Part shown: positions 35,672 through 47,559 of the stretch, piece by piece
Layout of the letters: every line of letters begins with the position of its first letter
Position numbering within the stretch: the first letter of the stretch is position 1
Assembly: GCA_964020975.1 (NCBI GenBank)
Contig: OZ026628.1
Coordinates: 54,827,832 to 54,891,831 of the forward strand
Reading direction: 5' to 3'
Source: Hermodice carunculata
Lineage: Eukaryota; Annelida; Polychaeta; Eunicida; Amphinomidae
DNA: 64,000 nucleotides
The notes under the pieces: model-generated
The model's database searches: none
What the model was told of the DNA's origin: nothing
What the model saw: the letters and a program-made list of their open reading frames with translations, nothing else
Program-made: the position numbers and the translations under genes

Positions 35672-36453
35672 TGTCGCTCCTCCTTTGTTTACTGCGGGGA
35701 AGCTCTCTTACTCACTTGGTCTGACAGTGGAGGCCGGGAAAGTGGCGACATGATTTCTGAGTATGATTTCTGAGTATGAGCAATATCATTTACCTTTCAG
35801 GGATAACAATGCAATACGTGTATGGGGAAAATTCTATGCCTTTACTGTCTTACTGATAATCATTCACTCAAGGCCTGCATACAGAACACACATTCTTTAC
35901 AAACAAACAAATGGAACAGAAAGAAAATAGAAAACTTGCTCACTCAGTCATTCTGTGAATCAATTTTCACTCACCTTGCAAAACCACAGAAGGATAAGAA
36001 ATGAAACAACACAGCCTCTGATGCTTTGGATAATAACTCTATTGATAAGTACCAATATAGAAGTTATCCGGCCCTCAGACCCTGTGCTGTCTGAAGAATC
36101 TCAGCCAGCACGAAGGTTTTGTTGGAATAACGCAGTATTCTTTTTGCTGAGCCACCAAAATATGGAAGAGGGCTTAGCTTCTGACTACAGCATGGCCAAT
36201 CCGGAACCAGAATAATTAATTACAAAACAAGCTTGCTCATCCCAAACACAGCAAAGTCATGGCCTTGGTATTTCTTTGTTTCCTTACAATCTTAATATAA
36301 CTTCCAATATTATAAAATTAAAAATGGTATTTTTGAGTGACTTTTTACTTGAGATGTCTTTATATTTTGCATTACCAAAATAATGAATACTGCCTTATTC
36401 AAAACTAAGAATTAAACCATAATATAAAATATCCATATAAACTAATCATGACA
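35672..36453 (-). repeat. LTR-like direct repeat, copy 2
   Basis: A ~782 bp repeat, near-identical to copy 1. Confidence 0.8.
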
Positions 36454-37470
36454 GTACTAGTGTAATACCTGAACGTGTTAAAATTAACCCTGTTCTAACA
36501 CCAGATATGTTTCGAAAACACAGGATCTTTTTTCCTTCTAAATACTAAGTGGACAAACACACAATCGTCACAGCTAGCAATTGGTGGGGGCACACGGACC
36601 TCCTTGATATAATTTGGAATGTAACTGATAATATGGTCGACCCATGTTTGCAGAGTGGTCAATGGGGCGCTTTGGTATGTGAGCATATGTTGACTTAAGT
36701 TATTTTGAAAGGGAACTTTATTGATTTACGGAGTCAGGTGTCAGGACCGACAGGTATGGTTTGGTACCACTGGCGGAGTCTGTGAGTGATTTAAACCGCA
36801 ACTGCTTTATACGCCGATTTCAATCGTTTTCTCGATTCAAGGCTCTACACGTCGAATGTGTGGACGCAGTTGCAGGTTGCAATCGTTTTACCAAAGTTAA
36901 CGGGCTTGTTCAACTCCATTCATTGTCTACTCTTCTGGTCTTCTTGTCAAAACGTAAGTGTTTTTGAACATTGATAAACTCTCCAACCATGTTTATGCAC
37001 CACACTTCTGGCAACTTCCAAATTCAGGTGTTATTTCTTTGTCACAGTTTTCTGCACCAGCTTTAGGCTGCTTTCCGCATGCTTTCCGCAGGGGTCAGCC
37101 ACGTATCAAGATGGAGTTGACAGAGTCCATCTTGACTCACACAAACAGTCGACGTACGGTTGAGTGGGAACTGTAAAACGCACAAGGAATTTAATAAATG
37201 CTCTGTTAATCGACGCATATTTAAAATGGCTTGTAGATTTAGGCTACACATGAATTAAGAGCAGCAGCAGGCTCGTCAGGCTAACCTACACGTTGGGTGC
37301 GCGGTTATGATAGCGTCAAAGTGGCGGCTTACGCAATTTTAATGTTGGGATTTTAGGCCAAATTTGTAGCATTGTAATTTACACAAATTAGGCTAATACG
37401 CAAAATTCCTATGTTGAACAACGACAAAGTGTAGCAGTTCAAACAGTTCTAATTTTGAAGGAACAAACAC
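36454..37470. other. No recognisable gene
   Basis: Open frames at 36761-37176 on the plus strand show no motif or splice support. Confidence 0.4.
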
Positions 37471-37472
37471 AA

Positions 37473-37505
37473 ATTTGCTGTGAAGCAAATCTCCTTTTCC
37501 AGTTT
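37473..37505 (+). repeat. Orphan Helitron-like 3' end
   Basis: ATTTGCTGTGAAGCAAAT forms the same hairpin as the units at 10.46, 11.22 and 11.68 kb and is preceded by ACAAACACA. It is followed by CTCCTTTTCCAG, where CCAG replaces CTAG. A pyrimidine tract follows, as in the array. Only the 3' end is recognisable here. Confidence 0.55.
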
Positions 37506-37547
37506 TCCTGTTTATAATTTAAACATTGCCGTCCGCTCGTTTCATGT

Positions 37548-37550
37548 TCT

Positions 37551-37635
<85 letters not shown>
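37548..37635 (+). repeat. (TC)n(AC)n microsatellite
   Basis: About 60 bp of TC followed by ~24 bp of AC, then ATATATGTATATA. Confidence 0.95.
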
Positions 37636-37642
<7 letters not shown>

Positions 37643-37649
37643 GTATATA

Positions 37650-37827
37650 CAGTACCGATCAAAAGTCTTTTAACCAATCGCGCGAGTGTGCCGCGATGAC
37701 AGCGGCCTGGTATTGACTTGGCCGAGTGTTTGTTACCGCGTGGACAAGCGAGGTGCACGGCCGAGTCCTCAAGCTTCCACGCCTGGCTAACTTCCACGCG
37801 CAAGGACCTTTCCTCATGAGTACATGT
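37650..37827 (+). mobile_element. GC-rich element with Tc1/mariner-like end
   Basis: TATA is followed by CAGTACCGATCAAAAGTCTT. The CAGT..CAAAAGT layout beside TA resembles Tc1/mariner inverted repeats. The same end, CAATACCGATCGAAAGTCTT, occurs reversed at 54217-54238. Both copies lead into unusually GC-rich DNA with CGCG words and then TACATGTA near ~37821 or ~54030. The second end of each copy is not clear. Confidence 0.45.
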
Positions 37828-40800
37828 ACACAGTACCTTGTCACATCGATGGTAACTCTGAAATAACAAGGCCTGTCCTTTGCTAAATAAGATCTATCCA
37901 TCTTGGCCTGTCTACAGCCTTGCCGCAATTGTAATTGCTCCCCGGGAATTGCTCTTTTTTTTTCTTCTTCTTTTTTGCTTTACTATGTACGGATACAGGT
38001 AAAAACTACACACACGAGGATCACCAGCTTTATGTTTATACATGCATATGGCATAAGTGTACATGTACATACAATCATATAACTGATGATCCTAACGCGT
38101 GTTGTTTTCATGGGTCTGAAATGCATCCGTTCGGGAGGCCCACGTGCATGTAGGCCTACTTTTCTTACTTTGGTCTGAACGCCCGTCTGAGCGGGTCCGG
38201 GGAACATCTATATTGGAGTACCCGCTTGGTAACATGTTTTTTTTTTTTTTAGAAGACTATCGGCATGATATGGAACTTCAAATGACTACTATGTGCAATT
38301 TCGACATCGCGGACGACCGGCAGCTGTTTCGTAACTTCTGACAGTGACAGCCGGGTAATGAAATTGGGCGACGATATGGGTGTTAATTGTAAAAACGTTC
38401 CTTCTGTCTTAAAACGTAGATCTGCTTGGCATTTGAGCGTAGAAACAATTGGCAGTACCTGCTGGTGAACAAATCATGGCTTTGCACACAGCATATTATG
38501 ATCGAAATTTAGTTTTCAAGTTGTTACTTTCATTGACGGCAATCGCGCAGTTCCCTTGCCCCTAAGTTATATCTTGAAGGCTCCATTGATGGGGCCGCGC
38601 GTGGCGTCACAAACATTGCCCGCAGATTTCACTGACCAGAAATAGTTGAGAACATCGCCACAAAATTATTTCTTTTTCATCTATTTTGAGTTCTCCATAT
38701 GGGAGAAATTGCGCAGAGCCCACTTGAAACGTTCGCCGAAGTTCTGAGCCCACTTGGCTCATTAATATTAAATAGGCCTAAGCATTCATGCGGGGCTTAC
38801 AAATTTTATTTCACGCTGGTCATGTGAGGATTGAATCTGGTGATCAATCTTAAATGAAAATCTCTCAAGAAAAGGAGCTGCTACGTGGGGACTTAATATT
38901 TTTTTAGGACGTGACAGAAATGTGCATCTACTAGCTGAAAGCAGCAAACAGCAAAAATGATTTGATGACTGATCATGGTAAATTCCCGGATTTTCAGCAA
39001 ATTTCCTGTCTCAACACCAGTGGCAGTGTCTCGGAAGAAAAATAGTTTTGACATTACGAACTATTACAGGTTCGTCCACCTAGGCTAATCTCATTAAGAT
39101 CTTGTGTATAGTAATTGAGTACTCAGACACCATAACAAGCAAAGAGTGGCGGAGCAATTCACTCATGCATGTGTGTGTCACGCGGCCGTTCTGACTACAT
39201 GAATGTTTTTTTTTGGGGGGGGGGTGATAGACGCAAACAAAAACAGCTTCTCTCATTCGTTTTCTTTCCCTTTTTCAATTATATACTTTTAAAACCAGTT
39301 AATATTTTATACTTGGAAAAAATAATCCTTCGTCGCATTGGCGCTAAGAAGATGCTTGTCAACAACTTCTGTTTGATGTAGGCCTACTAGTATTTACATT
39401 GCATTAATGCATGTCTACCTGAGGTCCGGTGACGGACACACAAATGACATTTTTGCCGATCTTCAGTTTCATCCCAATCAAACTGCGTCAACAATTAAAA
39501 TAATCGAAGATAAGAACAGCCGAATGATCAATGATGTGGAACACAATTCTAGTCGAAAAGTGCTTATCATTTTAATGAAAATTTCTGCGATAGTTCAACA
39601 AGTGTCTGCAAAATTTCCACACGACTGTGCCACTGGATGTTAGGCCTACATCCTTTAGACCCAAGTGTTCCCTTTGTTCCTGAGCTGCGCGTGGGAGAAG
39701 GAAAACTATGAAAAATGGAAAAATAAAATACCCTCTGTTTATTTTATTATATATCAGCGAACGGAGAAATCTGAATTATTATTTTGTTAGTGAATTGTCA
39801 CATGGATAGAGGCCAATCGCCTTCTTCATAAATAACTGAAATACACGGATCACTTTTCAAGAATGCATCACGGAAAGGCGGTGTGCCTCGATCAAACACA
39901 ATCTGCTACCCACTATTCCTGCAGAAAACGACTCCCCCCCCCCCCCCCCCCCCCGCCCAAAAGGTCTGAGTGCCTATAAGCGTGAATGACAGATATTTTT
40001 TTTTTCGTGGAACTTCAAACGAATCTGGCAAATTTTCTAATCAATTTGCATTCGCCATTAACAGCTTTTCTGCCAATTTCTCATTCGACCATATCTCATT
40101 TCGCCATGATGTTTTTCGACTTCCCTGATTCATCGACGAAGTTGGTTTCAGCAATGGGGTATTTGGGGGTCCCAAATTTTCATTCTGAATCCGTTAAATC
40201 ATTCTTGACGAATCCATTGAACCTCCTTATCTAATCAAGAATTTGGGTCTCAAACAATTTTACATGCCTAAGTGTGACCAGGAAAATTCGAGGTCCGAGG
40301 TAACAAAAGAGTTGTGAATATCTTATAAAACATTCATTTATACAGTGAAGCTTTGTGCCCTTGATTGTACTCCCCACCCCCCCACCCCACCCCCACCCCC
40401 CAAGCGCTTATAGGCCTAACAGTGCAAACCAAACATCTATTCGGTCCCAAATGCTTTATTTGATATTAGTTTCATTCATACGCTCCAGACAAAGTTTTTT
40501 TTTCGACCATTTTAATGACCTCCTGTCAGTATCCTTCAAGATTTAGTCAACACAAGAAACAAAAGGGATTTTCAGTTTTTTCTTTCCAAGAAGTCACTGA
40601 AATCTTCAGTTTGTAAACACATCATAGCCAATATGTTTATCTCGTTGATGGTGCCGTCTTCAGGTATCAATAGATTTAATGCTTCTTTACTCTGATTTCT
40701 TCGCGTCATGAGATTCTTGTATTCGTGATAGACTTTATTTTTGTAAATGTGGATTGAACAAGTAGCCAATGGGCTAATACAAAGTTCTCTCCACTGTGTA

Positions 40801-40985
40801 TACTATGGGTTACACCAATGTTATTTCACAGAAATGATTATGGAAAAAGACGCGAGAAAAAAAGACGTACACACAAGTACACGTACAAATTGAACAAAAA
40901 TATATATAAAAAGGTATACATGGTAACAACACAGTAAGTAGCAGGTGTAAAGCTTGAAAATGAGAACCAACTGTATATACAAGAC
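37828..40985. other. No recognised gene; homopolymer tracts
   Basis: It contains a T10-G10 junction (39207-39226), a C run of ~18 (39936-39954), a second C-rich stretch (40372-40401) and several TAGGCCTA octamers. A 78-codon plus-strand frame at 39407-39643 is open but unrecognised. Confidence 0.4.
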
Positions 40986-41297
40986 TCAATCTTCGTCCTC
41001 GGAGTCACTAGCACTTAAAGTATTGCCTGTGTTTTTACTGAAACGTTTGGTTTGACCAATATATTTCATGCTGGCATCCATTAATTTACATTTCTTATCA
41101 TATGATAGGTTAGCGTGACCCATTAGACAGAGATTGACCTTCTCGATGTTACATAAGTCGTCAAAAACTATATCTGAATGACTGTCTCTAAAAACGACTG
41201 AGACTGTCGCCAAGAAAGTATTTCTTGGTACTAAATATGTATTCGTTTCGATTAATATTGTACTGCTCGTTATTCTATAATGAATGTTTAAAAGCAA
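40986..41297 (-). CDS. Unrecognised open frame with acidic C-terminus (possible last exon or element relic)
   Basis: The minus-strand frame runs about 90 codons from an acceptor-like TTCATTATAG near 41286 to a stop, ending TLSASDSEDED. It contains VFDDLCNIEKVNLCLMGHAN and MDASMKYIGQTKRFSKN. The phrase YIGQTKR is reminiscent of the GIY-YIG endonuclease of Penelope-like elements, but the surrounding residues do not make a clear domain. It lies 4 kb downstream, on the same strand, of the Penelope-like element. The acidic tail also resembles that of the Cys-rich frame at 43.1 kb (ETDSNDEDEDD). Not identified; may be chance. Confidence 0.3.
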   Translation of the reverse strand: MLLNIHYRITSSTILIETNTYLVPRNTFLATVSVVFRDSHSDIVFDDLCNIEKVNLCLMGHANLSYDKKCKLMDASMKYIGQTKRFSKNTGNTLSASDSEDED

Positions 41298-41365
41298 TAC
41301 AAATTTGCATTGTATATGGCGAATTTAAATATATGATATAAATAACCTAGATGCATGTCATCCAC

Positions 41366-41366
<1 letters not shown>

Positions 41367-41397
<31 letters not shown>
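41367..41397 (+). repeat. Poly-A run (~31 bp)
   Basis: A pure A run, possibly the tail of a retroposed sequence. Nothing upstream was recognised as its body. Confidence 0.9.
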
Positions 41398-41399
<2 letters not shown>

Positions 41400-42399
41400 G
41401 CTGTGCGTGGAACCTTTTTTGTAGACGGCTATAGTATACTGTTGTGATAACTTACAGTATTTGTTTTCTGTCACGGAGAAGATGGTGGCAAGCACTGAGC
41501 AAATCCTGACCTAATTACAGGGCTGCAATTAGTTATAACAACACCCTGCCTGTGTGTGCTTGTCAGCTGTTGGCTTTTTCTATGCCCGGTCTTTACCAAA
41601 TGTATTTGTTTTGAAAACCCATTCGACACCAATTTGTTGAAAAAGTATATATCCTATGATGTAGCGGCACATGCACAGCATTTTTTTTCTTTTTCTTCTT
41701 CAGTTTTAGTTCCTTTTATCAAAAACATTACAAAAATAAAATAAATATTTGCGGACCGATTAATATTTTCATACCAATAGTTTTATTTTCCGAGGAAAAG
41801 GTTTTCCACGTCCGTTGCAAATATACAGATGACAATAATAATGTTCGTCACAATTAAGTAGCCAGAGGTAATGCCATGGCAATGGTCCACAGCAACCAAC
41901 AAGGGTGGTAAAACGAGTTTTGTAGAAGTAAAGCAATTCCAGCATAACGGTAACGAATTAATATGTTACTGTCCTTGGGTGTTAGATATATTGCCATAAT
42001 ACATCCAGATGTTGTATTTAAAGAGGGAATACAACGAAAACTGCGTGAGGCCGTATGCTTGAGCTGCATCCCTGGTCAGGGTGCAGTTTCAGACTGATTT
42101 CCAGGCGTTACGGTTACTAACACCAAGGAGGGAAGACTACCCTCCTTACTACAAGTGACCTTGCGCCGGCATCGCAAAGTGCAGAACAGATTACTTGCAC
42201 ACCGAATTTGATTAGAAAGCACAAAGAAAACTTCCACGGCTACTGCAAAGATAATAACAAAAGTTTCGACTTGTTTACCGGTGGCACGCCAGACACGCAT
42301 GCTTCCATTTTAGAGCTGCGGCATACAGGGCACTTCGGGGGCCATACCCCAACCCGTGGTATAACAAGTTACAACCTATATTTTCTTATAGGTATATAT

Positions 42400-42482
42400 G
42401 TCCTCTTCATGAAAAAATAGGTTGTGGAATCTGAAAAGCGTTTTATCATATATCTTTCTGCCCGTTTCCATGACAACCAATG
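42400..42482 (+). repeat. Short dispersed repeat, copy 1
   Basis: AAAAATAGGTTGTGGAATCTGAAAAGC to GCCCGTTTCCATGACAACC is found inverted at 48895-48982 with several substitutions (shown here only as landmarks: GGTTGTGGA, GAAAAGC, GCCCGTTTC). Confidence 0.7.
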
Positions 42483-43095
42483 CCAATTCTGAGACAACAC
42501 AAATTTGTCCTTAAAAATAATAACTTTGGTGATACTGCTTGTGGAAAGGCTAAATAAACACCAAAATGTGCTCAACTGCTCTTATATAGTCACAAAATAC
42601 AGAGTTTGTTCAAAGTGCCAAATTATCACATGCTAATTCATGCAAATATATGAAATTTACATCGAAATTAAGTATTGTGCGACGGATAACATACTATTTT
42701 TACTAAGATATAGTTTCGTTTATTTAAAAAATGGCAAAATGGTTAGGAACAGTACTCATTCACGTTTTATTTATCATGTTTATATGAGTATACCATATGC
42801 ATATTAATTGATATGCTAATATGGCTATCATATGTCCTGTTTGCTTAGGGAACCGTCATTACAATTGCCAATGCAATCGATGAAGTAAAATATAACATTG
42901 TTCCATGTATTCACACCTATACGTAATTTACAGTGAGCCATCCCATGGAGTCCTGCAACATAACTAATGTATCTCTGGCATCAAACTACAATTCAAGATG
43001 CCTTTTAGCAAAGGAGAACAGTATAAATACATGTACACACTAAAAACAGAAAGCTGATCAATGATGGTCATAGTTTGGAGATTCTACGCCAAGAT

Positions 43096-43328
43096 TCAAT
43101 CATCCTCATCCTCATCATTACTGTCTGTTTCAGTGTCAAAAGTGTCATTTGCACACTCATATCCAAAGCATGCACATAATTTTGTACATTTAGGTCCTGT
43201 CTGGAGGCAATGGCACGTTCTTGTGACAGTACACTCAATATCGGTGAAATACAAATGAGCCAGGTTTCGGACTTCCAGCGGGACTAGCTCCTTGATATAC
43301 ATCAAAGGCTTGAGGTAGCCATCATTAG
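43096..43328 (-). CDS. Cys-rich C-terminal coding block with acidic tail
   Basis: On the minus strand the frame reads GYLKPLMYIKELVPLEVRNL, then CHCLQTGPKCTKLCACFGYE, C-A-N, and closes with TETDSNDEDEDD before the stop at 43096. The spacing C-x-C-x6-C-x3-C-x-C-x4-C-x-N is a compact metal-binding-like motif known from C-terminal ends of many element-associated or uncharacterised invertebrate proteins (memory, not searched). The LINE tail (GATTT)n abuts the upstream edge at 43331, so a LINE has probably cut the gene here. A possible N-terminal partner is the frame at 47.6-47.9 kb on the same strand. Function unknown. Confidence 0.45.
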
Positions 43329-43330
43329 AC

Positions 43331-44143
43331 ATTTGATTTGATTTGATTTGATTTGATTTGATTTGGTGCAAGCCAGGTTACATTAAATCATAATACATCG
43401 AAATAAAATCAAAGGTAATATCACAGTGTAACATACCTAAAAAGAACACAAGAGGTAATTATCCACAGTACACAAGACAATGTCACGTTAAAATAGATAA
43501 AATATACATATAATGTTGTCATATAAAGAACATTGCAGCACAGGGTACATAAAATGCACGATAAAAATAGATTACTCTTAAATAAATTATAAAATTGGCC
43601 AGCACCAGGATAGCCCAAGAAAGCTTGATAAAAATCCTTGCTTATTTCCATTGGAGTCCCTTGTATAAGAATATAAATGTGTACATTAAAAATTAAATAC
43701 TTTAGATAAAATATATCTTTCTTGGTATAAAAGTAATAATATTTTGGTAAAAGTCATTAAATTAGGGATCACAGTGATACGCAAGTGTATATCTATTAGC
43801 TCTCTAGAGAGCACTTATAATATGGCAGGAATCAATACACAAATTCATCATTTTCTCTTTCAAAGGCTTTTGAGGCTAAGTGTTTTTTCAAGTTTAGTTT
43901 AAATCCTGATTTGTTGGTTATTGCTTTTACATATGAGGGAAGTTTGTTCCATTCTGTGATGGCTGTATAATAAAAAGTTGAAGATTCGAAAGTTTTGGTT
44001 ATGGTGGGGACAAAGAAATTGTGCTCATGATTCCTACTGTTATGGTGGGGATTTTCTGAAATTTTGGAAAACTTGTGAGTCATGTAGGCTGGGGCAGTAT
44101 TATTGGCGATTCTAAATACATGATTGAGTTTAAGTTGTTTCAC
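43331..44143 (-). mobile_element. LINE 3' fragment with (AAATC)n tail
   Basis: The frame 44143-43832 encodes a typical LINE C-terminal domain: LKLNHVFRIANNTAPAYMTH, NSRNHEHNFFVP, FYYTAITEWNKLPSYVKAIT and FKLNLKKHLAS. A ~460 bp 3' UTR follows, and then the pentanucleotide tail, seen on the plus strand as (TTTGA)n at 43331-43366. Everything upstream of the C-terminal domain is missing, as in 5'-truncated insertion. The C-terminal sequence is of another family than the LINEs at 17 and 26 kb. Confidence 0.82.
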
Positions 44144-44394
44144 TCAAATTTCCCAGCCGTTACCATTGGGATCCCAGACTTTAGGGCTAGTATCGGTGTC
44201 TTTTTGTCCAAAACCACTTCCTATAGTCATTACCCTATTCCGCAGTCCAAACTCTTTACTCTGCATAAGCTTACCTGTCCCTGTCTAGCCTATATACATA
44301 TAGAAGTACTGTTGTCCAAATTGCACACGTTCCTCTGTAACATTTTGACATAGGCTGTATTAGCCCAAATAAATTAAAGGATCTTCGGCGGGTA

Positions 44395-44447
44395 GCTACT
44401 CAACATGTTTCGGAGCCTTTCACCCGTACATGTCTCTCTGAGTAGCG
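44395..44447. other. Structured hairpin near the 3' edge of the Penelope-like element
   Basis: GCTACTCA (44395-44402) pairs with TGAGTAGC (44439-44446), and ACATGT pairs with ACATGT inside it. GGAGCC and GGCTCC add a further possible pairing. On the minus strand the text reads AAAGGCTCCGAAACATGTTG, which looks like the CGAAAC-bearing 3' ends of Penelope-like elements. No CUGAUGA box was seen, so a hammerhead ribozyme is not claimed. Confidence 0.5.
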
Positions 44448-45009
44448 GCTCCCTGTCTAAGCTAAATATTCAGTAAAGACAACCCACATAATAATGAATA
44501 AATATGAACGAGGCAAATGATGAATTAGCTAAATACGTGAATTTTTGCTTATAAATGCAGACCTTCATTATGAAAGAAGAATACCTGTCAAACAAACCAT
44601 AATTACCAAATTTGTATAGTACAGGTTCACTTAAGAACAATTTGACTTACCCCTGAACCAACATGTACCCTTTCTAGCTGGACAGCTTATCCTAGTTAAA
44701 CCACCCGCCAGTGTTTAACTGAAGTGGAAACAAGCTGGGACATTATATTCAGTCCTAGTGATTGTAAAATAAACAGTTGCAGCTAGACCACTTGTATAAA
44801 CCTAGGGAAACCCTAGCAAGGACTGCAACAATGCACATCCTGCACCAGAAATGTGGAACAAACTCCACGATGACACCTACTCCTCAAACAATTAAGCTCT
44901 ATTTCATTGCCAACCCTGAATCAATGTATCAACGTAATGTGTGAGTTTAGGACATTTTAGAAAATACTGCCAGTTTTGAGTATTTTTTTAATATTGAGTA
45001 AATGTGCAT

Positions 45010-45560
45010 TTAGGCATGTCAGAAAGGAATGAAAGTCATTAGCATTTATGCTAAAAACATGTTATCAAAAACAATTTTTCTTAACAGAGTTTTAAGAACA
45101 ATTAGGCAAACATGTAACTGTCGTAGGCCGCTGCTTGCTATCGATAGCCCCAGGGGGTTTAACCTGCAGAAAACATGTAAGCCTAAAATGTCTGAAAGTG
45201 AATATTAAAACAGAAACATGCCAACAAATAAAGTTCAGTAGCAAACCAGACAAGTCTAAAAACTGTAAATTATAGTGGCCAAACTTTTTAATGATCTTTG
45301 AACATTAACAGTAAAATTATAGGGCAAGTCAGAAAAGAATGAAAGTCATTTGTATTTCAGTCAAGAGAATGCAATGAAAAAATTAAGCAGATATCAAGTA
45401 CAATTAGGCAAGCTTGTAACTGTCGTAGGCCGCTACTTGCTACCGATAGCCCCTGGGGGTTTAACCTAACAGAAAACAAGCTAGCCTAAAATGTCTGAAA
45501 GGTGAACATTAAAACAGAATGATGCCAAAAGATAAAACTGAGTAGCAAAACAGGCAAGTC
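45010..45560 (-). repeat. 302 bp tandem duplication 3' of the Penelope-like reverse transcriptase
   Basis: GTAACTGTCGTAGGCCGCT (45114) and the same word (45416) are 302 bp apart. The matches extend through GATAGCCCC-x-GGGGGTTTAACC, CCTAAAATGTCTGAAAG and GGAATGAAAGTCATT. Copies differ at perhaps one base in ten. The region lies where the 3' UTR of the element would be. Confidence 0.85.
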
Positions 45561-47470
45561 TAAAATTTCTTAAATTATTGAAGCCAAACTTACTGACCAT
45601 CTCGAGATATTTACAGCAAAATTTGTAGAAATATTTGATCAAAAGTATGTATTTGAATCTTCCTGACTCAAGTTTATTGTAAATAAAATTTGGTTCTACA
45701 TGCAAAGTCCGAAAATTTAGAACAAATACGACCAAATCTCAAAATCTGTGAAAAAAAACGTATTGTATCCAATAGTATCCGAAATATTTCTGTCCGGGAA
45801 AGGATAATTAACTACTTCAAAGTTAAACTCATCTATTTTGAGATAGACTTTCATACAAAACCTGTCATTATTGACCTGAATATCCAAGTCCAAAAACACA
45901 TCTCTGAAATCATCTGAATTGTTACCCTCCAAAGGGATATCTTTTGGGTAAATTTCTTTAGCAATTTCACTGAAAATTTGTATATTTACACAAGGAATGT
46001 CATCAATGTATCTTGCGTTGTTTGATAATTTTGTAGCCATTTGAAAGTCCCTTTTTATCAGTTTATCCATATACTGAAATTCAAGTCAGGTTAAATACAA
46101 AGCTGCCGGTAAAGGGGAGCGGTTGCTACCCATTGGAGTGCCTTTTATTTGTTGAAAACCCAATTGTGGGCATTGAACAAAAGTATTATCCAAAAGAAAT
46201 TTGATAGCATCTATCGAAGTTTCAAAAGTGTAAGATTTAACGTTACTTTTTGAATATTTATAGTGTGACCAATATCTTTTCTTTGTATATGAATTGATAT
46301 TAATATATCGTTTACCGCTATGGTTAAACATTTTGCTTATTAATTCTGAAAGTGAACTTTTCACTTCATCTATGGGTAGATTTGTGTGCAGTGTAGAAAA
46401 ATCAAAACATTTGATATTTTTTTCTTTTACATCTTTGATTTTTGATATAAACTTGGAAGAATTGCTAATACTCCAAAAACAATTTATTTCACTGTTTCTA
46501 GAAATTGCATTACAGTATTTACGAAAATGATTCTTTATTGCAGTCAAACACAATGTTCCTTATTTGATAATTGTTTTGTTGTATATTTTGCAGCACTGGC
46601 TATGAATCTAGATTTAAAAGGGTGTTTATGTAATCTGGGTATCCAGAACAAAAGTGGAATAGAGGAGTCCTCTTCAGAAAGTTTGATACTGAAATTCCTT
46701 TTCATCTCATCTTTATGTGTATCTGTCAAATTATCAATGGATTGTTTATGTAATTTATATACGTCATTTCCTCTTATGTCTCAAATATTGTTTATACCAA
46801 GTTCTTTTTTTTCAAAACATCCAGATAATATTTTTTGCAGATGATCCCAAGATTCGTCCCTGCCTTATCTATGTTAGTGACTACAAAACTTTCTTGTAGA
46901 TCTTTGACTGCTTTTGAAACTTCAGGTTGTTTTAGATTAACCGTATTGAAATTCTTAATGTGGGATTTGTAACGATAAATTCTTTTTCTAAAGACTTTTT
47001 TCAAGTTTGATTACCATCCTTCAAATTTCTGAAATTCTATTTTTTCTTTCTATGCCCATTTAATACAGTAGGAATCAAATGCATCACATGTATCCTGGAA
47101 AATACTATCAATGTTCAACTTGGGACAAATCCGAAATTTTGTACCTTTTTTTCACAATTTCTTTTAAACTTGAATTTGTATAACATCCAAATTACCTGTA
47201 AAATCATGTTTGTGGTGTGCATCAACAAACATACAGTCACAATTTTGATTAGCTGTGATATCGACAAGAGTAATTGAAGCCAGAAATTTCTTGTAATTCA
47301 TGATACTTTGTCCAATATTGTTGTCATATTTGTAAGAAAGTATGGGGGATCTTTTGTTTTGCACTCCTTGGGAATCATGTTACGAACAAATTTCAATTTG
47401 AAAAGGTACTGAATGTTCAGCAAATCAGTAATTTTATGTTTGAAGGGAATGCTGCAAAACATTTGATCTA
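45480..47470 (-). mobile_element. Penelope-like element (PLE), decayed
   Basis: Minus-strand blocks lie in order. PILSYKYDNNIGQSIMNYKK and a DAHHKHDFTGNLDVIQ-like block (47.36-47.16 kb) form the N-terminal region. ESFVVTNIDKAGTNLGIICK follows (47.0-46.8). PLLFWIPRLHKHPFKSRFIA (46.7-46.5) comes next, then CFDFSTLHTNLP (46.45; motif A) and QIKGTPMGSN (46.12; motif B). ARYIDDIPCVNI (46.0; catalytic DD) and VFLDLDIQVNNDRFCMKVYL (45.9) follow, then a thumb-like block (45.74-45.5). The FDFSTLYT, GTPMG and FLDL words are diagnostic of Penelope-type rather than LINE reverse transcriptase. The copy is broken in several places. A GIY-YIG endonuclease was not recognised downstream. It seems to share an open frame at its 5' edge with the coding block upstream. 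Confidence 0.85.
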
Positions 47471-47559
47471 TTTTTTTCTTATTAGAATCTGGTTTCCGAA
47501 CAGTTGTTGTGTAAGTGTACACAATTTCACAAACAATTTGCGGAAATGAGTGTTCTGAA

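Larger units (their letters stand above)
32912..36453 (-). mobile_element. LTR-retroelement fossil (non-autonomous or internally reduced)
   Basis: Two direct repeats, 32912-33668 and 35672-36453, both start TGTCGCTCC and end ATGACA, the TG..CA form with short inverted ends expected of LTRs. They are nearly identical by eye, so the insertion is fairly young. Next to the right-hand LTR, read on the minus strand, TGGCGGAGAATCCGAG could serve as a primer-binding site, so minus orientation is preferred. The flanks ATAC and GTAC could be a worn 4 bp target duplication. The ~2.0 kb interior has no recognisable gag or pol, only a short Ser/Asp-rich frame near 35490-35620 and a (TCA)n tract, so the element is broken or was always non-coding. 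The family is not assigned. A segmental duplication is the alternative. Confidence 0.62.

Noticed and set aside
44380-44470. Hammerhead ribozyme at the end of the Penelope-like element
   Set aside because: A CGAAAC side and hairpin are present, but the CUGAUGA half of the catalytic core could not be found.
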